A stretch of DNA of 64,000 nt from Variovorax paradoxus (GCF_000834655.1 NZ_JXQQ01000132.1:21034-85033); one strand, 5' to 3'; numbered from the stretch's first letter, positions 25,115 to 34,173 are shown. A program made the numbers and translations. Notes: a model not told the origin generated them from the letters alone.

Positions 25115-26062
25115 TTGCGTATTCATACTGCCCGCCTGACGGCCGGCTTTCTGCTCGCGTGCGCCCTTGCGGCCACCGACACCGGCAACGCCGCCACGTC
25201 CGCCACCCCCGCCACTTCCACGGCGCCTGCCACCGCCTCCACGGCGAGCTCGCTCGAAGCCGAACAGGAAGCTGCCTTCAAGGCCGCCAAGGCCGTCCAG
25301 AAGGCCGGCCCCGCCGACATCCCGTTGCGCGACCAGGCCCACCTGAAGCTGCCCGAGGGCTACATCTGGGTGCCCACGCCCGCCGCCGCGCAGCTCATGC
25401 GCAGCATGGGCAACCGCACGGACGACACCTTCATCGGCGCGATCTTTCCGGCCGACGACAACGCCGACTGGATGGCCGTCGTCAAGTTCGTGAAGGAGGG
25501 CTACATCAAGGACGACGACGCGAAGGACTGGAACGCCGACGACCTGCTCAAGAGCCTGAAGGAAGGCACCGAGGCCGCGAACGAGGAGCGCGCCAAGCGC
25601 GGCATCCCCGCCATCGAGGTCACGGGCTGGGCGCAGAAGCCGCAGTACGAAGCCGCCACGCACCGGCTCGTGTGGTCAGCCCTCTCCAAGAAGAAGGGCG
25701 ACACGGGTGACAGGCAAGGCGTCAACTACAACACCTATGCGCTGGGCCGCGAGGGCTACCTGAGCCTGAACCTCATCACCAACGCCAAGGACCTGGACAC
25801 CTACAAGCCCGACGCCGCCAAGCTCCTGGCCGCGCTGCAGTACGACGACGGCAAGAAGTACGCGGACTTCAATTCGTCGACCGACAAGGTCGCCGCCTAC
25901 GGCCTCGCTGCACTGGTGGCCGGCGTTGCCGTGAAGAAGCTGGGCATCTTCGCGCTCGCGCTCGCCTTCCTGGCCAAGTTCGCGAAGATCGCGGTCGTGG
26001 CCGGCGGCGCCGCCATCTGGGGCGTGGCGAAGATCTTCAAGAAGAAGAACCCCGAGGCCTGA
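25115..26062 (+). CDS. DUF2167-family membrane protein
   Basis: A 315-residue protein read from TTG at 25115, preceded by GAGGAGAGAG. It has an N-terminal signal-like segment ('FLLACALAATDTGNA'), a Thr/Ala/Ser-rich linker, and the DUF2167 core with 'LPEGYIWVPTPAAAQLM', 'ADDNADWMAVVKFVKEGY' and 'GREGYLSLNLITNAKDLD'. A C-terminal hydrophobic segment follows (about 275-305). DUF2167 proteins are membrane-linked and of unknown function. The next gene, a site-2 protease homologue, starts 10 nt later. Confidence 0.82.
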   Translation: MRIHTARLTAGFLLACALAATDTGNAATSATPATSTAPATASTASSLEAEQEAAFKAAKAVQKAGPADIPLRDQAHLKLPEGYIWVPTPAAAQLMRSMGNRTDDTFIGAIFPADDNADWMAVVKFVKEGYIKDDDAKDWNADDLLKSLKEGTEAANEERAKRGIPAIEVTGWAQKPQYEAATHRLVWSALSKKKGDTGDRQGVNYNTYALGREGYLSLNLITNAKDLDTYKPDAAKLLAALQYDDGKKYADFNSSTDKVAAYGLAALVAGVAVKKLGIFALALAFLAKFAKIAVVAGGAAIWGVAKIFKKKNPEA

Positions 26063-26072
26063 AGCGCAGGCC

Positions 26073-26804
26073 ATGGTCAAGCTGCTGCTGGTCCTGCTGA
26101 GCGCGGGCAAGCTCGGCAAGCTGCTGCTCTCGGGCGGCACGATGCTGCTATCGGTGGTGGCCTATGCCTTTGTGTTCGGCTGGCGCTATGCGGTGGGGTT
26201 CGTCGCGCTCATCTTCGTGCACGAGATGGGCCACTACCTCGCGGCGAAGCAGCGCGGCCTGCACGTGGGGCTGCCCACCTTCATTCCGTTCGTGGGCGCG
26301 TGGATCGAACTGAAGGACCAGCCGCACGACGTGGAGACCGAAGCCTGGGTCGGCTTCGGCGGCCCGCTGCTCGGAAGCCTCGCGGCGCTGGCCTGCTACT
26401 TCGCCGCGCGCGAAGCGGACAGCCGGCTGCTGCTGGCGCTCGCGTACGCGGGCTTCTTCATCAACCTCTTCAACCTGATTCCGCTCTCGCCGTTCGACGG
26501 CGGGCGCATCACCGCGGTGCTCACGCCGCGCGTGTGGCTGGTGGGCGTGCCGGTGCTCGCCGCCCTCTTCTTCTGGCGGCCGAGCCCGATGCTGATCCTG
26601 GTCGCGGTGCTGGCCGCGCCGCAGGTGATGCGCGCCTGGAAGTACGACCCGAAGGACCCGGCCAACCAGCAGTATTACGCCGTCTCCACCGAGACGCGGG
26701 TGACGTACAGCGTGTACTACATCGGCCTCCTGGCGTTCCTGGCGGTGATGGCGCACGACACGCACGAGATGCTGGGCGCGGCGCGCAGCCTCACCGGCGG
26801 TTGA
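26073..26804 (+). CDS. M50-family intramembrane metalloprotease
   Basis: A 243-residue multi-pass protein. It has the zinc-binding 'HEMGHYLAA' (about residues 50-58) and the third ligand region 'NLIPLSPFDGGRI' (NPxPxxDGG-like), so it is probably active. Site-2 proteases cut membrane-spanning segments of substrates. Cotranscription with the DUF2167 protein suggests that this neighbour is a substrate or partner. Confidence 0.87.
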   Translation: MVKLLLVLLSAGKLGKLLLSGGTMLLSVVAYAFVFGWRYAVGFVALIFVHEMGHYLAAKQRGLHVGLPTFIPFVGAWIELKDQPHDVETEAWVGFGGPLLGSLAALACYFAAREADSRLLLALAYAGFFINLFNLIPLSPFDGGRITAVLTPRVWLVGVPVLAALFFWRPSPMLILVAVLAAPQVMRAWKYDPKDPANQQYYAVSTETRVTYSVYYIGLLAFLAVMAHDTHEMLGAARSLTGG

Positions 26805-26818
26805 GCGGCGGCTGAACC

Positions 26819-27607
26819 TCAGCGCCCCGTGAAACGCGGGGCGCGCTTCGCAACGAAAGCCGCCACGCCTTCTCGCGCGTCCGCACTGCCCGCACGCGTG
26901 TGCAATAGCTTCTGCTCCATCGCGAAGTGCTCCTCGATCGGCCGGCCCGGCGCGCCGCCGCACAGGGCCTTGATGCCCGCGTACGAAGCACTCGCACCAG
27001 CGGCCAGCCGCGCGACCAGCGCTTCGCTCGCCGCTGCAAGTTCCGCATCCGGATAGACCGCATCGACCGCGCCCGTCGCCAGGCAACGCTGGCTGTCGAT
27101 GGCCTCGCTCAGCATGAGCCATTGCTGCGCGCGCACCGGCCCCACGCGGCGCGACAGGAAGTACGAAGCGCCCGCATCGGGCGACAGGCCGATGGCTGCG
27201 TAGCCCGTGCGCAGCTTCATCGACTCCGCCGCCAGCACGAAGTCGCCGCACAGCGCGAGCCCCACGCCCGCGCCGCCCGCCGGGCCGTTCACCGCGACCA
27301 CCAGCGGCGCCGGCCCGGTCGCCAGGCGCAACAAGGCGGGATGAAGCCCGTCGAGAATTTCATTCACGAGCTCGGGCAACCGCTCGCCGGCCGCCACGAA
27401 CTCGTCGATGTCGCCGCCCGCGCAGAACGCCTTGCCCTCGCCGGTCAGGAGAATGGCGCGCGGCTTCTGTTCGAGCACCTCGTCGATGGCACGTACCAGC
27501 GCGCGTGCGCTCGCCGAGGTCAGCGCGTTCGCGCTGCCCGGCCGCTGCAGCACGATGCGGCCGATGTCGCCTTGCACGCGCCAGGCGATGCCTTCGGAGG
27601 CCTGCAT
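26819..27607 (-). CDS. Enoyl-CoA hydratase/isomerase
   Basis: A 262-residue crotonase-fold protein with the oxyanion-hole region 'AFCAGGDIDEF' and 'VNGPAGGAGVGLALCGDFVL', then 'GLSPDAGASYFLSRRVG', where the catalytic acid site is expected. It acts on CoA thioesters in the cytoplasm. Gene order places it last in the catabolic operon, separated by one base from the SDR gene. Confidence 0.88.
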   Translation of the reverse strand: MQASEGIAWRVQGDIGRIVLQRPGSANALTSASARALVRAIDEVLEQKPRAILLTGEGKAFCAGGDIDEFVAAGERLPELVNEILDGLHPALLRLATGPAPLVVAVNGPAGGAGVGLALCGDFVLAAESMKLRTGYAAIGLSPDAGASYFLSRRVGPVRAQQWLMLSEAIDSQRCLATGAVDAVYPDAELAAASEALVARLAAGASASYAGIKALCGGAPGRPIEEHFAMEQKLLHTRAGSADAREGVAAFVAKRAPRFTGR

Positions 27608-27608
27608 G

Positions 27609-28439
27609 TCAGATACCGGTCAAGCCGCCGCTGCACATCAGCGTCTGGCCGCTCACGTAGTCCGACTCGGGCGTGCACAGCAGGTAAACCGCGCCGGCGG
27701 CTTCCTCGGGTGTGCCGCCGCGGCCGAGGGGAATCGACTGCTCCATCATCGCGAGCAGCCCGGGGTTGATGCCGACCTTGATTTCGCGGCCTTCGATGTT
27801 CGCCGTCGATGCCTCGGCGGCGCTCGCGGTCAGCCGCGTCTGGATGAAGCCGAAGGCCACGCAGTTGACCGTGACGTTCATGCGGCCCCATTCCTTGGCC
27901 AGCGTCTGCGTCATGCCGACGATGCCGGCCTTGGCGGTCGAGTAGTTGGCCTGCCCGGCGTTGCCGAAGAGGCCCGCCACCGACGAGATGTTGACCACCT
28001 TGCGCACCACGCGCTGTCCGGCCTCAGTCTCTGCCTTGCCCAGCGCGCGAATCACCGGCTGCGCCGCGCGCAGGATGCGGAACGGCGCCGTCAGGTGCAC
28101 GTCGATCATCGCGTACCACTGCTCGTCGGTCATCTTCTGCACGACGCTGTCCCAGGTGTAGCCCGCGTTGTTGACGATGATGTCCAGGCCCTTGTATTCG
28201 CTCACCGCGGTGCCGACGAAGCGCTCGGCAAAATCCGGCGCCGAGACGCTGCCCACGCAGGCCACGGCCTGCCCGCCGGCCGCACGGATGGCCTGGACGG
28301 TTTCTTCGGCGGGCTCGGCATCGAGGTCGTTGACGACGATGCGCGCGCCTTCGGACGCGAGCTTGAGCGCGATCGCACGGCCGATGCCGCGGCCCGAGCC
28401 GGTGATGAGGGCGACCTTGCCTTCGAGCTTGAGTGTCAT
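27609..28439 (-). CDS. SDR-family hydroxyacyl-CoA dehydrogenase (putative)
   Basis: A 276-residue Rossmann-fold oxidoreductase. It has 'GSGRGIGRAIALKLASEG' near the N-terminus, 'NNAGYTWDSVVQKM', the catalytic Ser in 'VNISSVAGLFGN' and Tyr and Lys in 'NYSTAKAGIVG'. In the surrounding thioester pathway it may oxidise a 3-hydroxyacyl-CoA; this is inferred from neighbours. A 34-nt gap separates it from the MaoC gene. Confidence 0.9.
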   Translation of the reverse strand: MTLKLEGKVALITGSGRGIGRAIALKLASEGARIVVNDLDAEPAEETVQAIRAAGGQAVACVGSVSAPDFAERFVGTAVSEYKGLDIIVNNAGYTWDSVVQKMTDEQWYAMIDVHLTAPFRILRAAQPVIRALGKAETEAGQRVVRKVVNISSVAGLFGNAGQANYSTAKAGIVGMTQTLAKEWGRMNVTVNCVAFGFIQTRLTASAAEASTANIEGREIKVGINPGLLAMMEQSIPLGRGGTPEEAAGAVYLLCTPESDYVSGQTLMCSGGLTGI

Positions 28440-28473
28440 GCTGTTTTTCTTTCGTTGTTCGTAGGAATGGCGA

Positions 28474-28896
28474 TCAGCGCAGCGCCACCAGCGCCTCGCC
28501 GGCGATGCGGGCCTGGCCGTACTGGTTGGCGCTCAGCACCTCGACGCGCACGCAGCGCTCGCCGTTGTGCTCGAGCTTCTCCACCACGCGGCCGGTGCAG
28601 CGCACCGCATGGCCGATGTGGGTGATGCCCTGGAAGCGCGCGTCGAAGCGGCGCAACTGCGACTGCGGCGCCCACTGCGTGACGAGCCGGCCGAGCCAGG
28701 CCATGCCCAGCATGCCCTGCGCGAACACGTCGGGCATGCCGGCCCTGCGCGCGAAGTCGGTGTCGATGTGAATGGGGTTGTGGTCACCCGAGGCGCCCGC
28801 GAAGAGCGCGAGCATGGTGCGGTTGACCGGCGCGAACTGCAGAGGTGGCAGCTCGTCGCCGATCTGGATGCTGTCGTAGGTGGCGGGGGTGGTCAT
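28474..28896 (-). CDS. MaoC-like (R)-hydratase subunit
   Basis: A 140-residue hot-dog protein with the start at 'MTTPATYDSIQIGD'. It has the hydratase-2 motif 'GDHNPIHIDTDFARRAG' with catalytic Asp and His, and 'FAQGMLGMAWLGRLV'. Downstream of another MaoC-like subunit that lacks this His, it is likely the catalytic half of a two-subunit enoyl-CoA hydratase. Confidence 0.85.
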   Translation of the reverse strand: MTTPATYDSIQIGDELPPLQFAPVNRTMLALFAGASGDHNPIHIDTDFARRAGMPDVFAQGMLGMAWLGRLVTQWAPQSQLRRFDARFQGITHIGHAVRCTGRVVEKLEHNGERCVRVEVLSANQYGQARIAGEALVALR

Positions 28897-28910
28897 CTCA
28901 GGTTCTCTCT

Positions 28911-29351
28911 TCAGTGGCGGCACACGATCACCGTGCGCAGCTCGGCCACGAGCTCGTCGCGTTGGTTGGTGGCGCGCGAGGTCTTCACGACGAACTCCAG
29001 AGCACCGTTCTTCTTGTCGTAGATGTCGCTGACGACGGAGCGCACCGTCACCGTGTCGCCCACGCAGGCGGGCTTGTGGTAGCTGAAGCTCTGCTCGCCA
29101 TGCAGGAGCTTCGAAAGCGGGATCTGCAGGTCGTCGAGCAGCTGGTTCGATGCGCCCGAATCCAGCTCGGCCGCGAACAGGAACGTGGGCGGCGCGGGCA
29201 GGTCCGCATAGCCCGCATCACGCGCGGCGGCGGCATCGGTGTAGACCGGATCGGTCTCGCCGATGGCCTTGGCAAAGAACTGCAGGCGGGTGCGCTCGAT
29301 GGGGAGCACCGAGGCGGGCAGCTCGTGGCCGATCCATTTCTTGTCGATCAT
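28911..29351 (-). CDS. FAS1-like/MaoC N-terminal dehydratase subunit
   Basis: A 146-residue hot-dog protein starting 'MIDKKWIGHELP'. It contains 'AIGETDPVYTDAAAARDAG' and 'YADLPAPPTFLFAAEL', where the hydratase motif position has Tyr rather than His. It therefore resembles the non-catalytic N-terminal half of a two-subunit MaoC hydratase. It lies 14 nt before the catalytic-type partner gene. Confidence 0.8.
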   Translation of the reverse strand: MIDKKWIGHELPASVLPIERTRLQFFAKAIGETDPVYTDAAAARDAGYADLPAPPTFLFAAELDSGASNQLLDDLQIPLSKLLHGEQSFSYHKPACVGDTVTVRSVVSDIYDKKNGALEFVVKTSRATNQRDELVAELRTVIVCRH

Positions 29352-29365
29352 GTTCTGCTTCTTCC

Positions 29366-30550
29366 TCAGACGCGTTCGTAGAGCGTGACCACGCAGGCGC
29401 CGCCCAACCCGAGGTTGTGCTGCAGCGCCATCCGCGCGCCTTCGACCTGCCGCTTGTCGGCCGTGCCGCGCAGCTGCTGGACCAGCTCGGTGCATTGCGC
29501 AAGACCGGTCGCCCCGAGCGGATGCCCCTTGGACAGCAGCCCGCCCGACGGGTTGGTCACCACCTTGCCGCCGTAGGTGTTGTCGCCATCGACCACGAAC
29601 TTCTCCGCGCCGCCGACGGGGCACAGGCCCAGCGCCTCGTAGCTGATGAGCTCGTTGTGCGCGAAGCAGTCGTGCAGCTCGACCACGTCGATGTCCTGCG
29701 GACCGACGCCGGCCGCGTCGTACACCTTCTGCGCGGCCTCCTGCGCCATGCTGAAGCCCACCACCTCGCGCATGTCGCGGCTCTCGAAGGTCACGGGGCG
29801 ATCGGTGGTCATGGCCTGCGCCTTGATGCGCACGGTGCGGTCCAGGCCGTGGCGCTCGGCGAAGCGCGGCGAGCAGACGATGGCCGCGGCCGCGCCGCAG
29901 GTGGGCGGGCAGGCCATGAGCCGGGTCATGACGCCGGGCCACATGACAGGGGCGGCCATCACCTCGTCCTCTGTGACGACGGTGCGGAACAGCGCGACCG
30001 GGTTGTTCGACGCATGGCGGCTGGCCTTCGCGCGGATCTTGGCGAAGGTGGACATCTGCGTGCCGTACTGCTGCATGTGCGCGAGGCCCGCGCCGCCGAA
30101 GTAGCGCAGCGCGAGCGGCACCTGCTCGTTGCCGACCAGCTCGTCGGTGATGCTCTCGAAGTTGTCGAACGGGCTCGGCCGGTCGTTGAACACCGCGCCC
30201 AGCGCGCCGGGGCTCATGTGCTCGAAGCCGAGCGCGAGCACGCAGTCGGCCGCGCCGCTGGCCACCGCCTGGCGCGCGAGGAAGAGCGCGGTCGAGCCGG
30301 TCGAGCAGTTGTTGTTGACGTTCACGACCGGGATGCCCGTCATGCCCACTTCGTACAGCGCGCGCTGGCCGGCGGTGGAGTCGCCGTACACGTAGCCTAC
30401 GTAGGCCTGCTGGATCAGTTCGTAGCCGATGCCGGCGTCCTTGAGCGCTGCGTTCGTGGCGTGCGCGGCCATCTGCGGATAGGGCTGGTTCGCGCCCGGC
30501 TTGGTGAAGGGGATCATGCCGACCCCGACCACGTAGACGTCTTGACTCAT
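29366..30550 (-). CDS. SCP-x-type thiolase (lipid-transfer protein)
   Basis: A 394-residue thiolase-fold protein. The active-site Cys lies in 'VNNNCSTGSTALFLARQA', with 'VVELHDCFAHNELISYEAL' and 'GGLLSKGHPLGATG' supplying the usual His residues. SCP-x thiolases act in side-chain degradation of lipids and steroids, sometimes with a DUF35 partner; none is encoded here. It follows the acyl-CoA ligase gene by 52 nt. Confidence 0.88.
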   Translation of the reverse strand: MSQDVYVVGVGMIPFTKPGANQPYPQMAAHATNAALKDAGIGYELIQQAYVGYVYGDSTAGQRALYEVGMTGIPVVNVNNNCSTGSTALFLARQAVASGAADCVLALGFEHMSPGALGAVFNDRPSPFDNFESITDELVGNEQVPLALRYFGGAGLAHMQQYGTQMSTFAKIRAKASRHASNNPVALFRTVVTEDEVMAAPVMWPGVMTRLMACPPTCGAAAAIVCSPRFAERHGLDRTVRIKAQAMTTDRPVTFESRDMREVVGFSMAQEAAQKVYDAAGVGPQDIDVVELHDCFAHNELISYEALGLCPVGGAEKFVVDGDNTYGGKVVTNPSGGLLSKGHPLGATGLAQCTELVQQLRGTADKRQVEGARMALQHNLGLGGACVVTLYERV

Positions 30551-30602
30551 GAAGGTCTCCTTGATGTTCGGATAGGAAAATGCTTAGGAAAAAAATGTCG
30601 GG

Positions 30603-32162
30603 TCAGGCCACGCTGCGCTGGCGGTCTTGCCAGAAGGGCTCGCGCAGCTTGGTCTTGAGCACCTTGCCGGCGCCCGACAGCGGCAGCGCCTCGACCACGG
30701 CCACGCTGCGCGGGCACTTGTAGTTGGCGATCAGCGTCTTGCAGTGCGCGATCAATTCCTCGGGCTGGATGCCCTGCCCCGGCTTGAGCACCAGCACCGC
30801 ATGCACCGACTCGCCCCACTCCTCGCTGGGGATGCCGATGACCGCGCACGCCGCCACCGCGGGGTGCTGGTTGATGGCGTTCTCGACCTCGGCCGAGTAC
30901 ACGTTCTCGCCGCCGCTGATGACCATGTCCTTCATGCGGTCGACCACGAAGATGAAGCCGTCGGCATCCATGTAGGCGCCGTCGCCGGTGTGCATCCAGC
31001 CGTTCCGCAGCGCCGCCGCCGTCTGCTCGGGCTTGTTCCAGTAGCCCTGCATCACGTTGGGGCCGCGCACCGCCACTTCGCCCACGGTGCCGCGCCGCAC
31101 TTCGGTGCCGTCGGCATCGACGATGCGCACTTCCATGCATACGCTGGCCCGGCCCGCCGAGCGCAGCTTGCCGGTCTTTCGGCCCTCGGCCGTGTGGAAG
31201 AAGGCCGGATGCAGCGTGGCGATAGGCGACAGCTCGGTCATGCCGTAGGCCTGCACGAAGTCGACGCCCGGGAAGGCTTCCATGGCGCGGTTGAGCACCG
31301 CTTCCGAAATGGGCGAGGCGCCGTAGGTGATGCCCTTCAGGCTGCTCAGGTCGCGCGGCTTGCGCATCGCAGGATGGTCGACCAGCATCTGGATCATGGT
31401 GGGCACCAGCAGCAGGCTGGTCACGCGGTCGCGCTCGATGGCGTCGAGCACGCCTTCGGGCGTGAACATCGGCAGGATCGCGTGCGTGTTGCCGGCAAAC
31501 CAGTGCGGCGTGGCCAGGCCCATGTCGGCCAGGTGGAACATCGGCGCCGCATGCAGGTAGCAGCCGCCGGCCGGTGCCAGGCCCTCGGCCTGCGCCGCCA
31601 GCGCCGAACTGCAGATGTTGATGTGGCTGAGCATCACGCCCTTGGGAAAGCCGGTGGTGCCGCCCGTGTAGAAGATGCCGGCCAGGTCCTCGCCGCGGCG
31701 CACGGCGTCGGGCACTGGCGAAGTAGCGTCAATCAGCCCCTCGTAGCTGTGCATGCCGGCCGGCAGGGGGCCGTCGCCGCAATAGATCACCTCGCGCAGG
31801 CTCCTGGACTCGCCGCGCATCTGCTCGACCACGCCGCGGAAGGTCTCGTCGACCAGCAGGATGGTCGAGCCCGAGTCTTCCAGCGAGTAGAGGATCTCGG
31901 CCGGCGACCAGCGGATGTTGCAGGGGTTGAGCACGCCGCCGCCCCAGGGCACGGCCATCTGGTATTCGAGGTAGCGGTCGGAGTTGAGCGACAGCATGGC
32001 GACGCGGTCGCCCGCCTGCATGCCCAGGCCCTGGAGCGCGCCAGCAAGGCGCGCGATGCGTTCGGCGAAGTCGCGAAAACTGCGGGTGCGGCCGGCGAAG
32101 CGCACCGCGATGGCGTCGGGGCGCTGCTGCACGGCGCGGTGAAGGCCTTGGGTCAGGTACAT
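30603..32162 (-). CDS. Long-/medium-chain acyl-CoA ligase (ANL superfamily)
   Basis: A 519-residue ligase with the start at 'MYLTQGLHRAVQQRP', chosen for its GGAGACAA upstream. Motifs are 'FYTGGTTGFPKGVMLSHI' (ATP binding), 'YGMTELSP', 'GWMHTGDGAYMDADGFIF' and 'DRMKDMVISGGENVYSAEVE', with a Lys near the C-terminus ('GAGKVLKTKL'). It activates a carboxylate as an acyl-CoA for the downstream enzymes. First gene of the operon; the AraC gene is divergent. Confidence 0.9.
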   Translation of the reverse strand: MYLTQGLHRAVQQRPDAIAVRFAGRTRSFRDFAERIARLAGALQGLGMQAGDRVAMLSLNSDRYLEYQMAVPWGGGVLNPCNIRWSPAEILYSLEDSGSTILLVDETFRGVVEQMRGESRSLREVIYCGDGPLPAGMHSYEGLIDATSPVPDAVRRGEDLAGIFYTGGTTGFPKGVMLSHINICSSALAAQAEGLAPAGGCYLHAAPMFHLADMGLATPHWFAGNTHAILPMFTPEGVLDAIERDRVTSLLLVPTMIQMLVDHPAMRKPRDLSSLKGITYGASPISEAVLNRAMEAFPGVDFVQAYGMTELSPIATLHPAFFHTAEGRKTGKLRSAGRASVCMEVRIVDADGTEVRRGTVGEVAVRGPNVMQGYWNKPEQTAAALRNGWMHTGDGAYMDADGFIFVVDRMKDMVISGGENVYSAEVENAINQHPAVAACAVIGIPSEEWGESVHAVLVLKPGQGIQPEELIAHCKTLIANYKCPRSVAVVEALPLSGAGKVLKTKLREPFWQDRQRSVA

Positions 32163-32193
32163 GGGTTTGTCTCCGTCTGGTTCTTGTGCAGTG

Positions 32194-32254
32194 GCATGGT
32201 AGAAATCCCCGCACAGCCCGGCGATTGCAGTTCGCTTCGATCGCATGGCAGAAA
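32194..32254. promoter_or_regulatory. Candidate AraC-type direct repeat
   Basis: GCATGGTAGAAA at 32194-32205 and GCATGGCAGAAA at 32243-32254 differ at one base and are 49 bp apart in the same orientation. They lie in the promoter region between the ligase operon and the AraC regulator gene, suiting an AraC-type two-site operator. Confidence 0.5.
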
Positions 32255-32272
32255 ACGTCAATCCACCGAGAC

Positions 32273-33298
32273 ATGCTGCAACCGCCCATCACCATTCCGA
32301 TCGTCTTCGTGCAGGGCATGCTCTCGGGCGTGCGCGCGCGCGGGGCCGAGGCGGCGGTGTGCATCGAGACGGCGCTGGAAGACGCGGGCATCGCACCCTC
32401 GCTGCTGCGGGAGGCCGGTGCGCGCGTCACGGGCGAGCAGTACGTGGCCCTCTTCGCGCTGCTGATGCAGCGCATGGACGACGAGGCCCTGGGTTTTCTC
32501 ACGCGGCGGCTGCGCTGCGGCAGCTTCGCGCTGATGCTGCGCTCCACGCTGGGCGCGCCCACTTTCGAAGTGGCGCTGCGCCGCGTGGCCCACACCTTCA
32601 GCCTGCTGCAGGACGACATCGCGCTGGTTCCGCTGCGGGAAGGCCAGCTCGCAGGCTTCGGCATTCGGCTGAACAACCCGCAGGCGATGCAGCAGAACTT
32701 CCTGCACGAGCTGATGCTGCGGGTGCACTGGCGGCTCTTCGCATGGCTGCACGGCGGACGGCTGGCGGCACGGCGTTTCGATTTCGGCTTCGAGCTGCCG
32801 CCCTATGCCGACGGCTACGCCAAGGTGTTTCCCGGCCCGCTGCAGTTCGGCCAGCCCCTGTCGGCGGTGTGGTTCGATGCCAGCGCACTGGCCACGCCGG
32901 TCCACCGCGATGCGCATGCGATGCAGGTGTTTCTGTCGGCGTCGCCTGCCAATGTGATCCTGCCCCGGCTCGCCGAGCAGGCCGTGAGCGCGAAGGTGCG
33001 CGCGGTGCTGCAGCAGAACCGGCCAGCGTGGCCCGACCTTGCGACCACGGCGGGCAGCCTGCACATGTCGGTGAGCACGCTGCAACGCCACCTGGCGACG
33101 GAAGGCACGTCGTTCCAGTCGCTGAAGGACCAGTTGCGGCGCGACCTGGCCATCGTGCGGCTCAACACCAGCACCGTGCCGCTCGCCGCACTGGCCGAGG
33201 AGCTGGGGTTCGCGGACAGCGCGGCCTTCCAGCGGGCCTTCAAGACCTGGACGGGCGGCGCGCCGGGGTCGTACCGGCGGCGCACGCAAGCCGACTGA
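32273..33298 (+). CDS. AraC-family transcriptional regulator
   Basis: A 341-residue regulator with an N-terminal sensing domain (about 1-220, of the OruR/arabinose-binding-like type) and a C-terminal double HTH ('SLHMSVSTLQRHLATEGTSF', 'LAEELGFADSAAFQRAF', then 'WTGGAPGSYR'). It is divergent from the acyl-CoA ligase operon and is the likely activator, with the acid or its CoA ester as candidate effector. Confidence 0.88.
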   Translation: MLQPPITIPIVFVQGMLSGVRARGAEAAVCIETALEDAGIAPSLLREAGARVTGEQYVALFALLMQRMDDEALGFLTRRLRCGSFALMLRSTLGAPTFEVALRRVAHTFSLLQDDIALVPLREGQLAGFGIRLNNPQAMQQNFLHELMLRVHWRLFAWLHGGRLAARRFDFGFELPPYADGYAKVFPGPLQFGQPLSAVWFDASALATPVHRDAHAMQVFLSASPANVILPRLAEQAVSAKVRAVLQQNRPAWPDLATTAGSLHMSVSTLQRHLATEGTSFQSLKDQLRRDLAIVRLNTSTVPLAALAEELGFADSAAFQRAFKTWTGGAPGSYRRRTQAD

Positions 33299-33356
33299 GC
33301 GGTTCGAGTTTTCAGAAGCTACCGGAACTCCAGCAATCCCGCGCGACAATCCGCGC

Positions 33357-33941
33357 ATGGCCACCGCACCCGACCTCCCGCCCCTCAACCGCCAGTTCGT
33401 CGCCCACTTCGGCGAGATGGGCAGCAAGTGGGGTATCAACCGCACCGTGGGGCAGATCTACGCCCTCATCTTCCTGTCGCAGCGCGCGCTCAATGCCGAC
33501 GAGATCGCCGAGCTGCTGGAGTTTTCTCGCTCCAACGTGAGCATGGGCCTGAAGGAGCTGCAGGCCTGGCGGCTGGTGCGGCTGCGGCACCAGGCGGGCG
33601 ACCGGCGCGAGTATTTCGAGGCGCCGTCGGACGTGTGGGAAATCTTCCGCGTGCTGGCCGAGGAGCGGCGCCGCCGCGAGATCGAACCCACGCTCTCGAT
33701 GTTGCGCAACGCCCTGCTCGAATCGCCCACGAGCGACGCCGAGCGCCATGCGCAAGAACGCATGCGCGAGATGCACGACCTGATCGACCGGCTGATGAAA
33801 TGGTTCGACGACGTGCAGCGGCTCGCGCCCGAGACTGCGATGCAGCTCATGGGCATGGGAGCGACGGTGACGAAGGTGTTGACGCTGAAAGACCGCATCA
33901 CGGGCGGGTCGGCGAAGAAAAAGAAGCCAGCGGCGGAGTGA
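33357..33941 (+). CDS. GbsR/MarR-type transcriptional regulator
   Basis: A 194-residue product with a MarR-like winged helix (about 20-80, 'GINRTVGQIYALIFLSQRAL', 'LEFSRSNVSMGLKELQAWRL') and a helical C-terminus (about 95-175) ending in a Lys-rich tail. GbsR-type proteins sense small solutes. It is convergent with the cyd operon, so a role in cyd control is possible but not shown. Confidence 0.78.
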   Translation: MATAPDLPPLNRQFVAHFGEMGSKWGINRTVGQIYALIFLSQRALNADEIAELLEFSRSNVSMGLKELQAWRLVRLRHQAGDRREYFEAPSDVWEIFRVLAEERRRREIEPTLSMLRNALLESPTSDAERHAQERMREMHDLIDRLMKWFDDVQRLAPETAMQLMGMGATVTKVLTLKDRITGGSAKKKKPAAE

Positions 33942-33993
33942 CGTCGGCGGGCCGTGTTCAGGGCTCGATCACGCCGACGGGGTACCTTGCTCC

Positions 33994-34173
33994 GCGAATG
34001 TCCCCCGGGCTTCGCCCTCCTCCTTGATTTCGCTGCGCAAGGCACCCCATCGGCGTGCTCGTCTTCAGCGCACGGGATGATCGGCCAGTACGGAGGCAGC
34101 GCCTCTTGTGCGCAGGGCAGCGAGTGCTCTCCGAAGCGAAATCAAGATGAGCCGAAGGCGCGGGGACATTCGC
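33994..34173. repeat. 180-bp inverted-repeat element between convergent genes
   Basis: GCGAATGTCCCC at 33994-34005 pairs exactly with GGGGACATTCGC at 34162-34173, and CTTGATTTCGCT at 34023-34034 pairs with AGCGAAATCAAG at 34135-34146. The sequence between these blocks also largely matches, giving arms of about 40 bp around a GC-rich centre with no ORF. It may be a MITE-like or REP-like element and could also end transcription from both sides. Confidence 0.7.
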
